A stretch of DNA of 64,000 bases. Origin: JALYNX01 sp040902845. GTDB lineage: Bacteria; Actinomycetota; Acidimicrobiia; Spongiisociales; ZC4RG35. The DNA is taken from positions 1-64,000 of the forward strand of contig JBBDWM010000041.1 in the NCBI GenBank assembly GCA_040902845.1, in the 5' to 3' direction. Below are positions 54,091 through 62,500 of the stretch, one piece after another (the first letter of the stretch is position 1; each line of letters begins with the position of its first letter). The notes under the pieces are model-generated. The model saw nothing but the letters and a program-made list of their open reading frames with translations. It was not told where the DNA came from and searched no databases. The position numbers and the translations under genes were made by a program.

Positions 54091-55524
54091 CTAGGCCGAT
54101 TGCGCCATGCTCTTGGCAACCTCGAGCAGCGTCCTCACCCCAAAGCCCGAGGCTCCTTTTATCTGCTCCCCCGCAGTCTCCCGTGCCCGGGCGGGGCCGG
54201 CAATGTCGAGATGGGCCCATTTGCCGTCGGCGGCGTACTCGGCAAGGAACACCGCGGCCGCGATGGCCCCGCCATAACGACTCGCCGAGATGTTCTTGAT
54301 GTCGGCGATGTCGGAGTCGAGCTGCTTTCGGTACTCCTTGAACAACGGCAGCTCCCAGAAATGCTCCCCCGCCCTTGATGCGGCGTTTAGGACTAGGGCT
54401 GCCACTTCAGAGTCCGACCCGAAGACGGCGGCGATCCTGTCGCCTAGTGCGACCCGGGCCGCCCCGGTAAGGGTCGCCACGTCGATGATCAGGTCCGGCT
54501 CATAGCGACGCATCACACCGAGACCGTCGGCCAGGATGAGACGACCTTCCGCATCGGTGTTGAGGACCTCGATGGTGGGGCCAGTCATCGGACGGAGAAC
54601 GTCACCAGGGCGAGTGGCATTACCCCCGACGGCGTTGTCGGTCAGAGGCATGACCGCGGTGACTCGAATAGGAAGCCCGAGACGGGCGATCCCGATCGTC
54701 GCTGCGGCCACCACCGCGGCACCGGACATGTCGTCCTTCATCTCCTCCATGAACGGGGCGGTCTTGATGGAGAGGCCACCCGTGTCAAACGTGATTCCCT
54801 TCCCGACCAATCCGAGATGGCCCTTCTGCTCTTCAGGTTGGTACTCGAGCACTACCAGGCTCGGGCTCCGATCCGACCCTGCGGCCACACCCAAGAGGGC
54901 ACCGAGTCCCTCATCTGTGATGCGTTTCACATCCCAGACCTCATACCCAACTCCGGCGTCTGCGGCATCTGTGGTGATCCGGGCCGCCAGGGTTTCCGGT
55001 GCCATGTCCAACGCCGGAGTGTTGACCCAGTCCCTTGCCATGTTGGTGACCTCGGCGCCGATTACGGCCTCGTTGATCTCCGATTGGTCGCCACCTACCA
55101 ACTCGACGGTCTCGACAACCGACCCTTCTCCGTTGGTCTTGTAGTCCCGAAATTCATAGCCCCCGAGCATCGCCCCTTCGACCACGGCTCGGGTGGCAGC
55201 TTCTATTGGCACCTGGTTGAGGTTGGTCACAACTCGAGTGGTCTTCACGGCACGGATGCCATTTCCCATGGCAGAGCGGAGGGTCTCGAAGCTTGCCTCT
55301 TCACCGATCCCGACCAACAGAAGCGCGGCCGCGGTCTCATGGGGCAGTGTCAGGACCTGGCCCGCCTTTCCCTCGAATTTGGCCAAGTCGAGGAACGTGG
55401 AACTGACACCTGCGATGCCTTCCTCGCTGCCCGGCACCGACTCCCGGTCGGTCATCAGTCCAATGATCAGAGTGGCCCCGGCCAGGTCTACGTCCGACGC
55501 CGCGATCTTGATCTCCACATTCAC
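54091..55524 (-). CDS. pepA: Leucyl aminopeptidase (M17)
   Basis: The cytosolic metalloenzyme removes N-terminal residues from peptides. The 477 residues contain VGKGITFDTGGLSIK near 239-253, MKDDMSGAA and the signature NTDAEGRLILAD near 323-334. The C-terminal domain is complete. It precedes the sugar-transferase gene by 31 bp, with the membrane-protein gene 6 bp upstream. Confidence 0.94.
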   Translation of the reverse strand: MNVEIKIAASDVDLAGATLIIGLMTDRESVPGSEEGIAGVSSTFLDLAKFEGKAGQVLTLPHETAAALLLVGIGEEASFETLRSAMGNGIRAVKTTRVVTNLNQVPIEAATRAVVEGAMLGGYEFRDYKTNGEGSVVETVELVGGDQSEINEAVIGAEVTNMARDWVNTPALDMAPETLAARITTDAADAGVGYEVWDVKRITDEGLGALLGVAAGSDRSPSLVVLEYQPEEQKGHLGLVGKGITFDTGGLSIKTAPFMEEMKDDMSGAAVVAAATIGIARLGLPIRVTAVMPLTDNAVGGNATRPGDVLRPMTGPTIEVLNTDAEGRLILADGLGVMRRYEPDLIIDVATLTGAARVALGDRIAAVFGSDSEVAALVLNAASRAGEHFWELPLFKEYRKQLDSDIADIKNISASRYGGAIAAAVFLAEYAADGKWAHLDIAGPARARETAGEQIKGASGFGVRTLLEVAKSMAQSA

Positions 55525-55530
55525 TCCTGT

Positions 55531-56259
55531 TCAGTTTCCGAATGGCCCGAGCCCGGCAACCAGCACCCGGCCCAGGAAGACGCCTCCGAGACTGGTAAGC
55601 ATGGCCAAATATGACAAACCGGTGGCAGCCATCACGCCGGAATACGCCGGATAGCGCAGTGAGGCGAACACCGCGCCCATGAGGACGATGGAGGTCGACA
55701 TCAGCACCCAGAACGCGATGGTGGCCCCGCCGGATGGGAGCCCGGCGACGGCCAGCACCGAACTGTCGAATGCGAGCCCCACTATCGCCACCAGGGCAAG
55801 AGACTTCAACGCCCATCGAGGAAGTCTGGGGTCAACGAGATACCAATGACCAAGGAGCATCTCGCCGGTTACCCCACCCAAAGCCAGCGTCGCAGACAGG
55901 GCCGGTGCCCAGGCACCAACCCGCATCGCCTGGATCAACAATGCCAACCCGGCGGCCACCTGGAACATCCCGGACAATTGTCGATTTCGGGCCCAAATCA
56001 AACCCAAGGCGAGGAGGATGAGACCCAGCCGAGCCCACCATGCGTCGTCCCCGAAGGCCCCGCTCAGACCAACCAAGGCAGCGACCGAACCGGCGAGCCA
56101 GGTGAACCCGGGACCGACCAGCCGAGCCAGGGCAACCAGACCTGAAACCAGAGCCAATCCTGCAGCCCAAGCAACCAACACGAACCGTGGTTCGGCTAGT
56201 AATGCGAGATCGTTGGGCACCGCGAGTCGATGTTGGCTGGTGCGGGTTCTGGCCGCCAA
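55531..56259 (-). CDS. Hypothetical polytopic membrane protein
   Basis: The 242 residues show seven or eight hydrophobic helices and few charged residues (AARTRTSQHRLAV at the N-terminus, RNRQLSG and DPRLPRWAL in loops). No family motif stands out. The stop is 6 bp from pepA, so it is in the same transcript. It diverges from the SpoIID-like gene. Confidence 0.7.
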   Translation of the reverse strand: MAARTRTSQHRLAVPNDLALLAEPRFVLVAWAAGLALVSGLVALARLVGPGFTWLAGSVAALVGLSGAFGDDAWWARLGLILLALGLIWARNRQLSGMFQVAAGLALLIQAMRVGAWAPALSATLALGGVTGEMLLGHWYLVDPRLPRWALKSLALVAIVGLAFDSSVLAVAGLPSGGATIAFWVLMSTSIVLMGAVFASLRYPAYSGVMAATGLSYLAMLTSLGGVFLGRVLVAGLGPFGN

Positions 56260-56384
56260 TCGCGGGCAAGAATCGGTTCTGTTAGGTCTATGAGTGGTGC
56301 CGGGGGAGAATGAGGTTGGCCTTCAGTGGGTATTGACCCGTGCCGAAGCAAATAATGGGACCCCGGGAGGCGAGTGATCTGCCC

Positions 56385-58349
56385 ATGCTGCTAACCAGAA
56401 CCAAGAGGTGTATTGCACTGTTGGCAACTGCATTGCTGGTCAGCCTCACCGGCATGACTCCGGCGCTGGCTGCCGACAACACGGTGACGGTCACCGGCGG
56501 CGGATGGGGGCACGGAATCGGAATGTCGCAATGGGGAGCCAAGGCCCTTGCCGATGGCGGGTCGACCGCCACCCAGATCCTCCAGTACTTCTATACCGGC
56601 GCTTCTTTGGGCACCGTCGGAAGCGGTGGGCTGGTCGGGCACGCCGAACCGCTGCGGATCGGGGTGGGCCAGAACATGAGCCGGTTCGACTTCATGGCGG
56701 TCAACGGTGCGATCCAGCCCTCACCCCTGGGATGGCCGGCTCAACCCGATCAAGACTGGTCACTGCGGGTGGTTGGACCCAGCAGTTGTCAGTTCTTCTT
56801 CGGTGAGACCGCACAGGGCGGCGTGTTCACTCCGTGCAACGGGGAGATCACCTGGACCAACCAGCCCAATGTCAGGGTCACAGTGTCGACCCTGAATCGA
56901 ACCTATGCCCGGGGAAAGATCGTGTTCGTCCAGGTCCCGGACAATCCCGGGGCCTTTCACCTCCTGGTCGAGCTGCCCCTGGAGCAGTACCTCTACGGAC
57001 TTGGCGAGATGCCCTCCTCCTGGCACCCAGAGGCGCTCAAGGCCCAGGCCATCGCCGGACGCACCTATGCCTTGTACAAGGCGTGGGTCTACCGCAACCT
57101 GGACGGCAACAGCGCCCGGATGATTGCCTGCTCGTGTCATCTCTATGCCTCCACCCTCGATCAGGCCTACATCGGCTGGGCCAAAGAGGACGAGGGGACT
57201 AACGCCAGCAACAACCAATGGGGTGATTCATGGGTCGCAGCGGTCAACGCCACGGCAGGTCAGGCGCTGGTTCATCCCTACAGCGGGGGTCGCGCCATCG
57301 AGGCCTACTACTCGTCGTCGACCGGAGGCAACACCGAGAACAACGAGGACCAATGGGGCGGCTCGGCCGTTCCCTACTTGAGGACCCGACCCGATCCCGG
57401 GGCCACCTCGTGGTCGATCGGCATTTCCCAGGCGTCCTTTGCGGCCGCGTTGGGCTTCCAGAACGTGATGTCGGCCACGGTGACCGAGAGATACGCATCC
57501 GGCAGCCCGAGCAAGATCGTGGTCCGGGGCAACGCCGGAGGCAGCCCGCTCACCAAGACCTACACCGGCTCCCAGTTCAAGACAGCGCTCGGTCTCCGCT
57601 CCCACAATGTGCGCGACATCATCGGGATCATCCCCTTTGTCAATGGCGCCGACCGGGCGGTGCTCCACGATCCGGCAACCGGGAAATGGCGCTATCTCTC
57701 CTCCGTCGCGACCACGTCCGAGATCTACTTTGGGAATCCGGGTGATTACGGGTTTATGGGGGACTGGAACTGTGACGGGATCGACACTCCAGGCTTGTAC
57801 CGACGGTCGGATGGGTACGTCTATCTCCGCAACTCGAACTCCCAGGGGGTAGCCGATATCGCCTTCTTCTTCGGCAATCCGGGAGACCTACCGTTGGCCG
57901 GAGACTTCGACAACAACGGTTGTGACACGGTGTCGATCTACCGGCCCGGAGAGGGACGGTTCTACATCATCAACCATCTCGGATCGGGAGATGCCGGGTT
58001 GGGAGCCGCCGACTACTCCTACTACTTCGGCAACCCCGGCGACGCCCCGTTCATGGGAGACTGGAACGGTGACGGAATCGACACCCCAGGACTCAGACGC
58101 AACTCCAACGGGTTTGTCTACCTCCGACACTCCAACACCCAAGGAATCGCCGAACTCGAATACTTCTACGGAAACACCGGTGATGTGGTGTTCGCCGGAG
58201 ACTGGGACGGAGACGGAGACGACACCCTCGGTCTCTACCGGCCCTCCAACGGCAACGTCTACCTCCGCAACACCAACACCACCGGAATCGCCGACCTTGC
58301 CTACACGATGGGCGGGAGCGTCCACAAACCCGTCGCCGGCACTCCCTGA
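56385..58349 (+). CDS. SpoIID/LytB-domain secreted protein with propeller repeats
   Basis: The start is ATG 56385, behind GGGAGGCG and giving a signal peptide (MLLTRTKRCIALLATALLVSL...ALA). An alternative GTG is at 56340. The SpoIID-like domain (about 35-420) has GGGWGHGIGMSQWGAKAL, LPLEQYLYGLGEMPSSWHPEALKAQAIAGRTYAL-type core and YYSSSTGGNTENNEDQWGGS. SpoIID proteins act on peptidoglycan glycan strands. The C-terminal four-repeat propeller module (about 440-650) is nearly identical to that of the subtilase at 62501. It is followed by the GT2 gene 25 bp downstream. Confidence 0.88.
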   Translation: MLLTRTKRCIALLATALLVSLTGMTPALAADNTVTVTGGGWGHGIGMSQWGAKALADGGSTATQILQYFYTGASLGTVGSGGLVGHAEPLRIGVGQNMSRFDFMAVNGAIQPSPLGWPAQPDQDWSLRVVGPSSCQFFFGETAQGGVFTPCNGEITWTNQPNVRVTVSTLNRTYARGKIVFVQVPDNPGAFHLLVELPLEQYLYGLGEMPSSWHPEALKAQAIAGRTYALYKAWVYRNLDGNSARMIACSCHLYASTLDQAYIGWAKEDEGTNASNNQWGDSWVAAVNATAGQALVHPYSGGRAIEAYYSSSTGGNTENNEDQWGGSAVPYLRTRPDPGATSWSIGISQASFAAALGFQNVMSATVTERYASGSPSKIVVRGNAGGSPLTKTYTGSQFKTALGLRSHNVRDIIGIIPFVNGADRAVLHDPATGKWRYLSSVATTSEIYFGNPGDYGFMGDWNCDGIDTPGLYRRSDGYVYLRNSNSQGVADIAFFFGNPGDLPLAGDFDNNGCDTVSIYRPGEGRFYIINHLGSGDAGLGAADYSYYFGNPGDAPFMGDWNGDGIDTPGLRRNSNGFVYLRHSNTQGIAELEYFYGNTGDVVFAGDWDGDGDDTLGLYRPSNGNVYLRNTNTTGIADLAYTMGGSVHKPVAGTP

Positions 58350-58374
58350 CCGAGCCCATCCCCCGCTGACCTCG

Positions 58375-59490
58375 GTGATCCTGCCCGCCTTCGACGAGGA
58401 GACCGCGATCCCGGTCGTGCTCGAGGATCTCGCCCAGCATCTGGGTGGCGGATTCGAGGTGATCGTCGTCGACGACGGATCCGCAGACGACACCGCGGCC
58501 GTCGCCGCTGCCAACGGGGCCAAAGTGATCCGGCACGACACCAACCTGGGCAAAGGTGCCGCCATGGCTACCGGTGTCGAGGCCGCGGCGGGTGATTTTC
58601 TGGTGTTCATGGACGCCGATGCGACCTATCCGGCGTCGGCCATCCCCCATCTCGTCTCGATGCTGGGCGAATTCGACATCGTCCGTGGGGAACGACCGCT
58701 CGACTCACCGAACATCCCTGCGGTCAATCGGATCGGCAACCGGGTTTTCAACAGGCTCCTCGGCTCGTTCCACGAACTCGAAGGCCGTGACATCATGAGC
58801 GGGCTCTACGGGATGAGCAAGACGGCTTTTCGGGCCCTGCGTCTCGAATCGGCAGGGTTCGACATCGAAGTGGAGATAGGGGTCAAGGCCAGGCAGCGTG
58901 GCCTTTCCATCGGCACCTTCGACATCGACTACCAGCCGCGTCTCGGTGAGAAGAAGCTGCGGCCGGTCAGGGACGGGCTCAGCATCCTCGCTCGGCTGGC
59001 CGGGATGGCGATCCTCTACTCCCCCACGGTCACCTTCGTGATTCCGGGCCTTCTCATCATGGCCCTCGGACTGATCGGCGCCGTTGGTCTCAGCGGAGGG
59101 CCGCTGATCATCGGATCCATCGGCCTCTCCATCCACAGCTTCGTCCTCGCCCTCCTCGGCTTCCTCGCCGGCTTTCAGCTCCTCGTCCTCGGAGTGGCGG
59201 CCACGCTCTACCGGGTCGAGACCGGTTCCACCCCGACGAGATGGCTGCTGGCTCTCGCCAGCCGGCCGGTCCGTCTTGGGGCAGCGGTGGTCGGCCTGAT
59301 CATCGCGATCGTGGCCGCCATCGGTTTGCTATCACTGGTGATCTCGTGGTTCGGACAGGGCGCCGGTGCCTTCGTCGAGACCGAACAGCTCGTCACCACC
59401 GCATCCTTGTTCGTGTTCGGTCTTCAGCTCCTGTCGGCCGGACTGTTCCTGTCGATATTCTCCGGACGTCTCGCCGCTCGTCGTGGGTGA
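58375..59490 (+). CDS. Glycosyltransferase family 2, membrane-anchored
   Basis: The 371 residues from GTG 58375 (a CTG 9 bp upstream also fits) have VILPAFDEETAIP, VIVVDDGSADDTAA, MDADATYPASA and a GLYGMSKTAFRAL stretch, as in dolichyl-/polyprenyl-phosphate sugar synthases. Four C-terminal hydrophobic helices (about 225-365) anchor it. It follows the SpoIID-like gene closely and overlaps the next GT2 by 8 bp. Confidence 0.88.
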   Translation: MILPAFDEETAIPVVLEDLAQHLGGGFEVIVVDDGSADDTAAVAAANGAKVIRHDTNLGKGAAMATGVEAAAGDFLVFMDADATYPASAIPHLVSMLGEFDIVRGERPLDSPNIPAVNRIGNRVFNRLLGSFHELEGRDIMSGLYGMSKTAFRALRLESAGFDIEVEIGVKARQRGLSIGTFDIDYQPRLGEKKLRPVRDGLSILARLAGMAILYSPTVTFVIPGLLIMALGLIGAVGLSGGPLIIGSIGLSIHSFVLALLGFLAGFQLLVLGVAATLYRVETGSTPTRWLLALASRPVRLGAAVVGLIIAIVAAIGLLSLVISWFGQGAGAFVETEQLVTTASLFVFGLQLLSAGLFLSIFSGRLAARRG

Positions 59491-60511
59491 TTCCCGGGTA
59501 ACAGCCGTCATCGTCAACTACCGCAGCGGCGATGACCTCAACCGCTGTCTCCCCGGTGTCCTCGCTGCCGGCGTCGGGCTGATTCGAGTCGTCGTCTTCG
59601 ACAACGACTCAGGTGACGAGAGTTGGCGCCATGCCGAAGCCCTGGCCGGATCGGACGACCGGGTGGAGATCGTCCTCTCGACGGTGAATCTCGGACTGGC
59701 CGGGGCGGTCAATCAGATCCTGCCCACAGTGACCACCCAGTACCTGGCCGTTCTCAACCCCGATTCCACTCCACTCGACGGGTGGCTCCCCCCCTTGGTG
59801 GCTGCTCTCGATTCCAACGCCGAGGCTGGCGTGGCATGCCCCCTGGTCCTGGTGGAGGAGTCGGGCGAGGTCAACTCGGCCGGCCAACACGTTCATGTCA
59901 CCGGGCTCGGTTTCAACCGGCTGCTCCATGCACGACCCGAGGACGTCGGGTCGGGCCCGCATCTGGTGGGCGGCCTCCACGGGGTGGCGTTTCTGATCAG
60001 GACAGGGCTGCTCCGGGCGCTGGGCGGATGGGATCAGACCGGATTCCTCTATCACGAGGACGTTGCGTTGTCATGGGACCTGCTGCTCTCCGGGCACGAC
60101 ATCGTCTGCGTCCCGGCGTCGCGGGTGCTCCACGACTACCACCTGACCATGTATCCCGAAAAGCTCTATCTGCTCGAGCGCAACCGTTGGGCACTGCTGC
60201 TCAGCCATATTCGCCGGGGACGGCTCCTGGTGTTGTCGCCCGCCTTGATCCTCACCGAGGTCATGGTTTGGGGCCTGGCCCTGGTCCGGGGGATGGGGTT
60301 TCTCCGGGCCAAGGCGCGGGCCTACGGCTGGGTCTGGTCCCACCGAGGCGAGATCGCGGCCTGGAGAGAAAGAGTGTTCGCCCGCGGCACATACGACGCG
60401 ACCCGATTGCGACGGGCCACACGCTGGTCCTACCCGATCCTTCAACTCGGCCTCCTCGGCGGCGAACGGGGCGAGTCCTCTCGCCAACCCCCGGGCGGGT
60501 TACCCGTCTGA
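59483..60511 (+). CDS. Glycosyltransferase family 2 (rhamnosyltransferase-like)
   Basis: The 342 residues start with GTG 59483 (AVIVNYRSGDDLNRCL) and contain VVFDNDSGDESW, NLGLAGAVNQI, LNPDSTPLDGW and WDQTGFLYHEDVALSW. This is the wbbL-like GT2 pattern that extends cell-wall linker or polysaccharide chains. A basic C-terminal part has two weak membrane segments. Overlap with the previous GT2 shows co-translation. Confidence 0.88.
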   Translation: MGDSRVTAVIVNYRSGDDLNRCLPGVLAAGVGLIRVVVFDNDSGDESWRHAEALAGSDDRVEIVLSTVNLGLAGAVNQILPTVTTQYLAVLNPDSTPLDGWLPPLVAALDSNAEAGVACPLVLVEESGEVNSAGQHVHVTGLGFNRLLHARPEDVGSGPHLVGGLHGVAFLIRTGLLRALGGWDQTGFLYHEDVALSWDLLLSGHDIVCVPASRVLHDYHLTMYPEKLYLLERNRWALLLSHIRRGRLLVLSPALILTEVMVWGLALVRGMGFLRAKARAYGWVWSHRGEIAAWRERVFARGTYDATRLRRATRWSYPILQLGLLGGERGESSRQPPGGLPV

Positions 60512-60525
60512 GGGAGGGCGTACCG

Positions 60526-60647
60526 CTTACCTGAGGTCCGTAGCGCCATATATGGCGCTACGGACACATAGAAGGGGCAGGTCTGGGCCACATTCCTCAT
60601 ACCGTGTGGGCTCAGCGCCACATATGGCGCCAGAAACCTCAGGTAAG
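60526..60647. repeat. Long imperfect inverted repeat between convergent genes
   Basis: Two arms (60526-60562 and 60611-60647) share cttacctgaggt and agcgcca/tggcgc elements in opposite orientation. The left arm contains a perfect 26-bp palindrome (60538-60563); the right has a shorter one (60615-60630). It lies between the GT2 stop and the sugar-dehydrogenase stop, so it can be a bidirectional terminator or a MITE-like element. Confidence 0.75.
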
Positions 60648-60661
60648 GGTTGGGCGACCCC

Positions 60662-62500
60662 TCACTGGGCGACGATCTTGAACACCCGGCCACCCTGCAG
60701 CGAGGTCACATACACCTCGCCGGCGCCGTTGTAGCCAAACGACGAGAGTTGGGCGACCACGCCCAACTCTGCCGCTCGGTCGAAATGCTTGCCGGCGATG
60801 CCCTCTTCGTACACCAGGCTGTGGATCCTCCCCGCACAAAAGTCGCCGTAGAAGTAGGTCCCGGCGAGGCCGGGTATGGCGCTTCCCCGATATACGAATC
60901 CCCCGGTCACCGAACAACCGTCGGCATGGGTGTACTCGATCTGAGGGAAGGTGAATCCACCGACGAAGCATGGCCCCTGGAAACAGCGAGTCCCCTCCCA
61001 GGTGTTCCAGCCCAGGTTGGAGCCGGCAGCGGCGGCGGGGAGGATGGTGACCTCCTCCCGCTGGTCCTGACCCACGTCGCCGATGTAAAGGAAACCGGCG
61101 TCGATATCGAACCGCCACGGGTTGCGCAGGCCCAGCAGGTACACCTCGGGAGCGCCCCCACCCTGGGCAAACGGGTTGCCTGGGGGTATGCCGTACTGCC
61201 TGCCGGGGGAGGTGGTGTTGACGTCGATCCTGAGGATCTTGCCCAGCAGGTCGTTGGGGTTGCTGGCCCGGTCCTGGGGGTCGCCGCCGCCTCCACCGTC
61301 CCCGAAGCCGACGAGCAGGAAGCCGGAATCATCGAATTTGAGCATCCCGCCGTTGTGATTGGGGAAAGGCTGGGTGACGGTGAGCAGAACCCGCTCCGAT
61401 CCGGCATTGGCCTGATTGGGATTCGAGGACACCTGGAACTCGGAGATCCTCGACACGGATCCGATGGTGTAGTTGACGTAGAACTTGCCGTTGCCGGCGT
61501 ACTGGGGATGGAAGGCAAGACCGAGTAGCCCTTGTTCGCCACAGCAGGTCACACCCAGATCGAGGAATGGGGTTGGCAGCACCGCCCCGCCGCTGATGAT
61601 CTCGATGTCGCCATCCTGCTCCACCACGAAAAGCCGGGGATCGCCGGCGGGGGCAGCGACCAGGACCGGGCGGCTCAGCCCCGAGGCCACCAGCTGGAGG
61701 GAGAGGGGTGGCGGAGGAGGCGACAGGTTGAGATCGAAATCGCCCGAGACCGGCATCGCCGAAGACGGGCCGAAAGCGAAGACGAGGTCGGCAACCCCGG
61801 TGCTGTTCGTGTTCTTGAGATAGAAGGTGGCGTTGGAGGGCCGGAACAACCCGAAGGTGTCGGAACCGTTGTCGTCCCAGTCACCGGCTACCGGCAGGTC
61901 ACCGGAGTCCCCGTAGAAGTAGGAGATATCGGCGATCCCGGTGGTATTCGAGTTGCGGAGATAGACGAACCCGTCACTCGGCCGCCGCAGACCGACGGTG
62001 TCGGTGCCTTCTCCGTCCCAGTCACCCGTGACCGGGATGTCGCCCGAATTGCCGAAGTCGAAGAAGAGGTCTGCAGCGCCCAACCCGCCCCCATTGGTCC
62101 CGAGCCGGTTGATGATGTAGAACCTCGCCTCAGACGGCCGATAGATGGAAAGGGTGTCACAGCCGTCCCCGTCGAAGTCGCCGGCCAGCGGCAGGTCCCC
62201 AGGGTTCCCGAACAGGAAGCTGATGTCGGCGATCCCGGTGTGGTTGCTGTTGCGAAGATAGGCGAAGCCGTCGGAACGGCGGTAGAGACCGGGGGTGTCG
62301 ACCCCGTCGCAGTCCCAATCGCCCATGAACGGGACGTCTTGGGGGTTGCCGTAACCGATGGTCCTGGTGTTGGTGTTCTCATCACGCAGTGTCCAGTGAC
62401 CATTGGTCTGGTCGACCACACCGACGGTGTCGGTCGCCATAGCGGGGAGAGCGGTGAGAACGACTATGCCCGCCACCACCACGTTACGAAGCCGGTTCAC
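60662..62500 (-). CDS. PQQ-type soluble sugar dehydrogenase with N-terminal propeller
   Basis: The 612-residue secreted protein starts with a signal peptide (MNRLRNVVVAGIVVLTALPAMA). An N-terminal four-repeat propeller (about 24-245, GNPQDVPFMGDWDCDG onwards) leads to the glucose/sorbosone dehydrogenase domain (about 255-612): LVASGLSRPVLVAAP, GEQGLLGLAFHP, NHNGGMLKFDDSGFLLVGFGDGG and LGLRNPWRFD. The enzyme domain matches the PQQ-dependent YliI/Gdh-B type, so extracellular aldose oxidation is likely. PQQ biosynthesis genes are not in the window. Its ATG is 1 bp from the subtilase stop. Confidence 0.87.
   Translation of the reverse strand: MNRLRNVVVAGIVVLTALPAMATDTVGVVDQTNGHWTLRDENTNTRTIGYGNPQDVPFMGDWDCDGVDTPGLYRRSDGFAYLRNSNHTGIADISFLFGNPGDLPLAGDFDGDGCDTLSIYRPSEARFYIINRLGTNGGGLGAADLFFDFGNSGDIPVTGDWDGEGTDTVGLRRPSDGFVYLRNSNTTGIADISYFYGDSGDLPVAGDWDDNGSDTFGLFRPSNATFYLKNTNSTGVADLVFAFGPSSAMPVSGDFDLNLSPPPPPLSLQLVASGLSRPVLVAAPAGDPRLFVVEQDGDIEIISGGAVLPTPFLDLGVTCCGEQGLLGLAFHPQYAGNGKFYVNYTIGSVSRISEFQVSSNPNQANAGSERVLLTVTQPFPNHNGGMLKFDDSGFLLVGFGDGGGGGDPQDRASNPNDLLGKILRIDVNTTSPGRQYGIPPGNPFAQGGGAPEVYLLGLRNPWRFDIDAGFLYIGDVGQDQREEVTILPAAAAGSNLGWNTWEGTRCFQGPCFVGGFTFPQIEYTHADGCSVTGGFVYRGSAIPGLAGTYFYGDFCAGRIHSLVYEEGIAGKHFDRAAELGVVAQLSSFGYNGAGEVYVTSLQGGRVFKIVAQ

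Noticed and set aside
60538..60563. Attachment site or phage integration site
   Set aside because: There is no integrase or tRNA next to it; the site is better explained as part of an inverted repeat between convergent genes.
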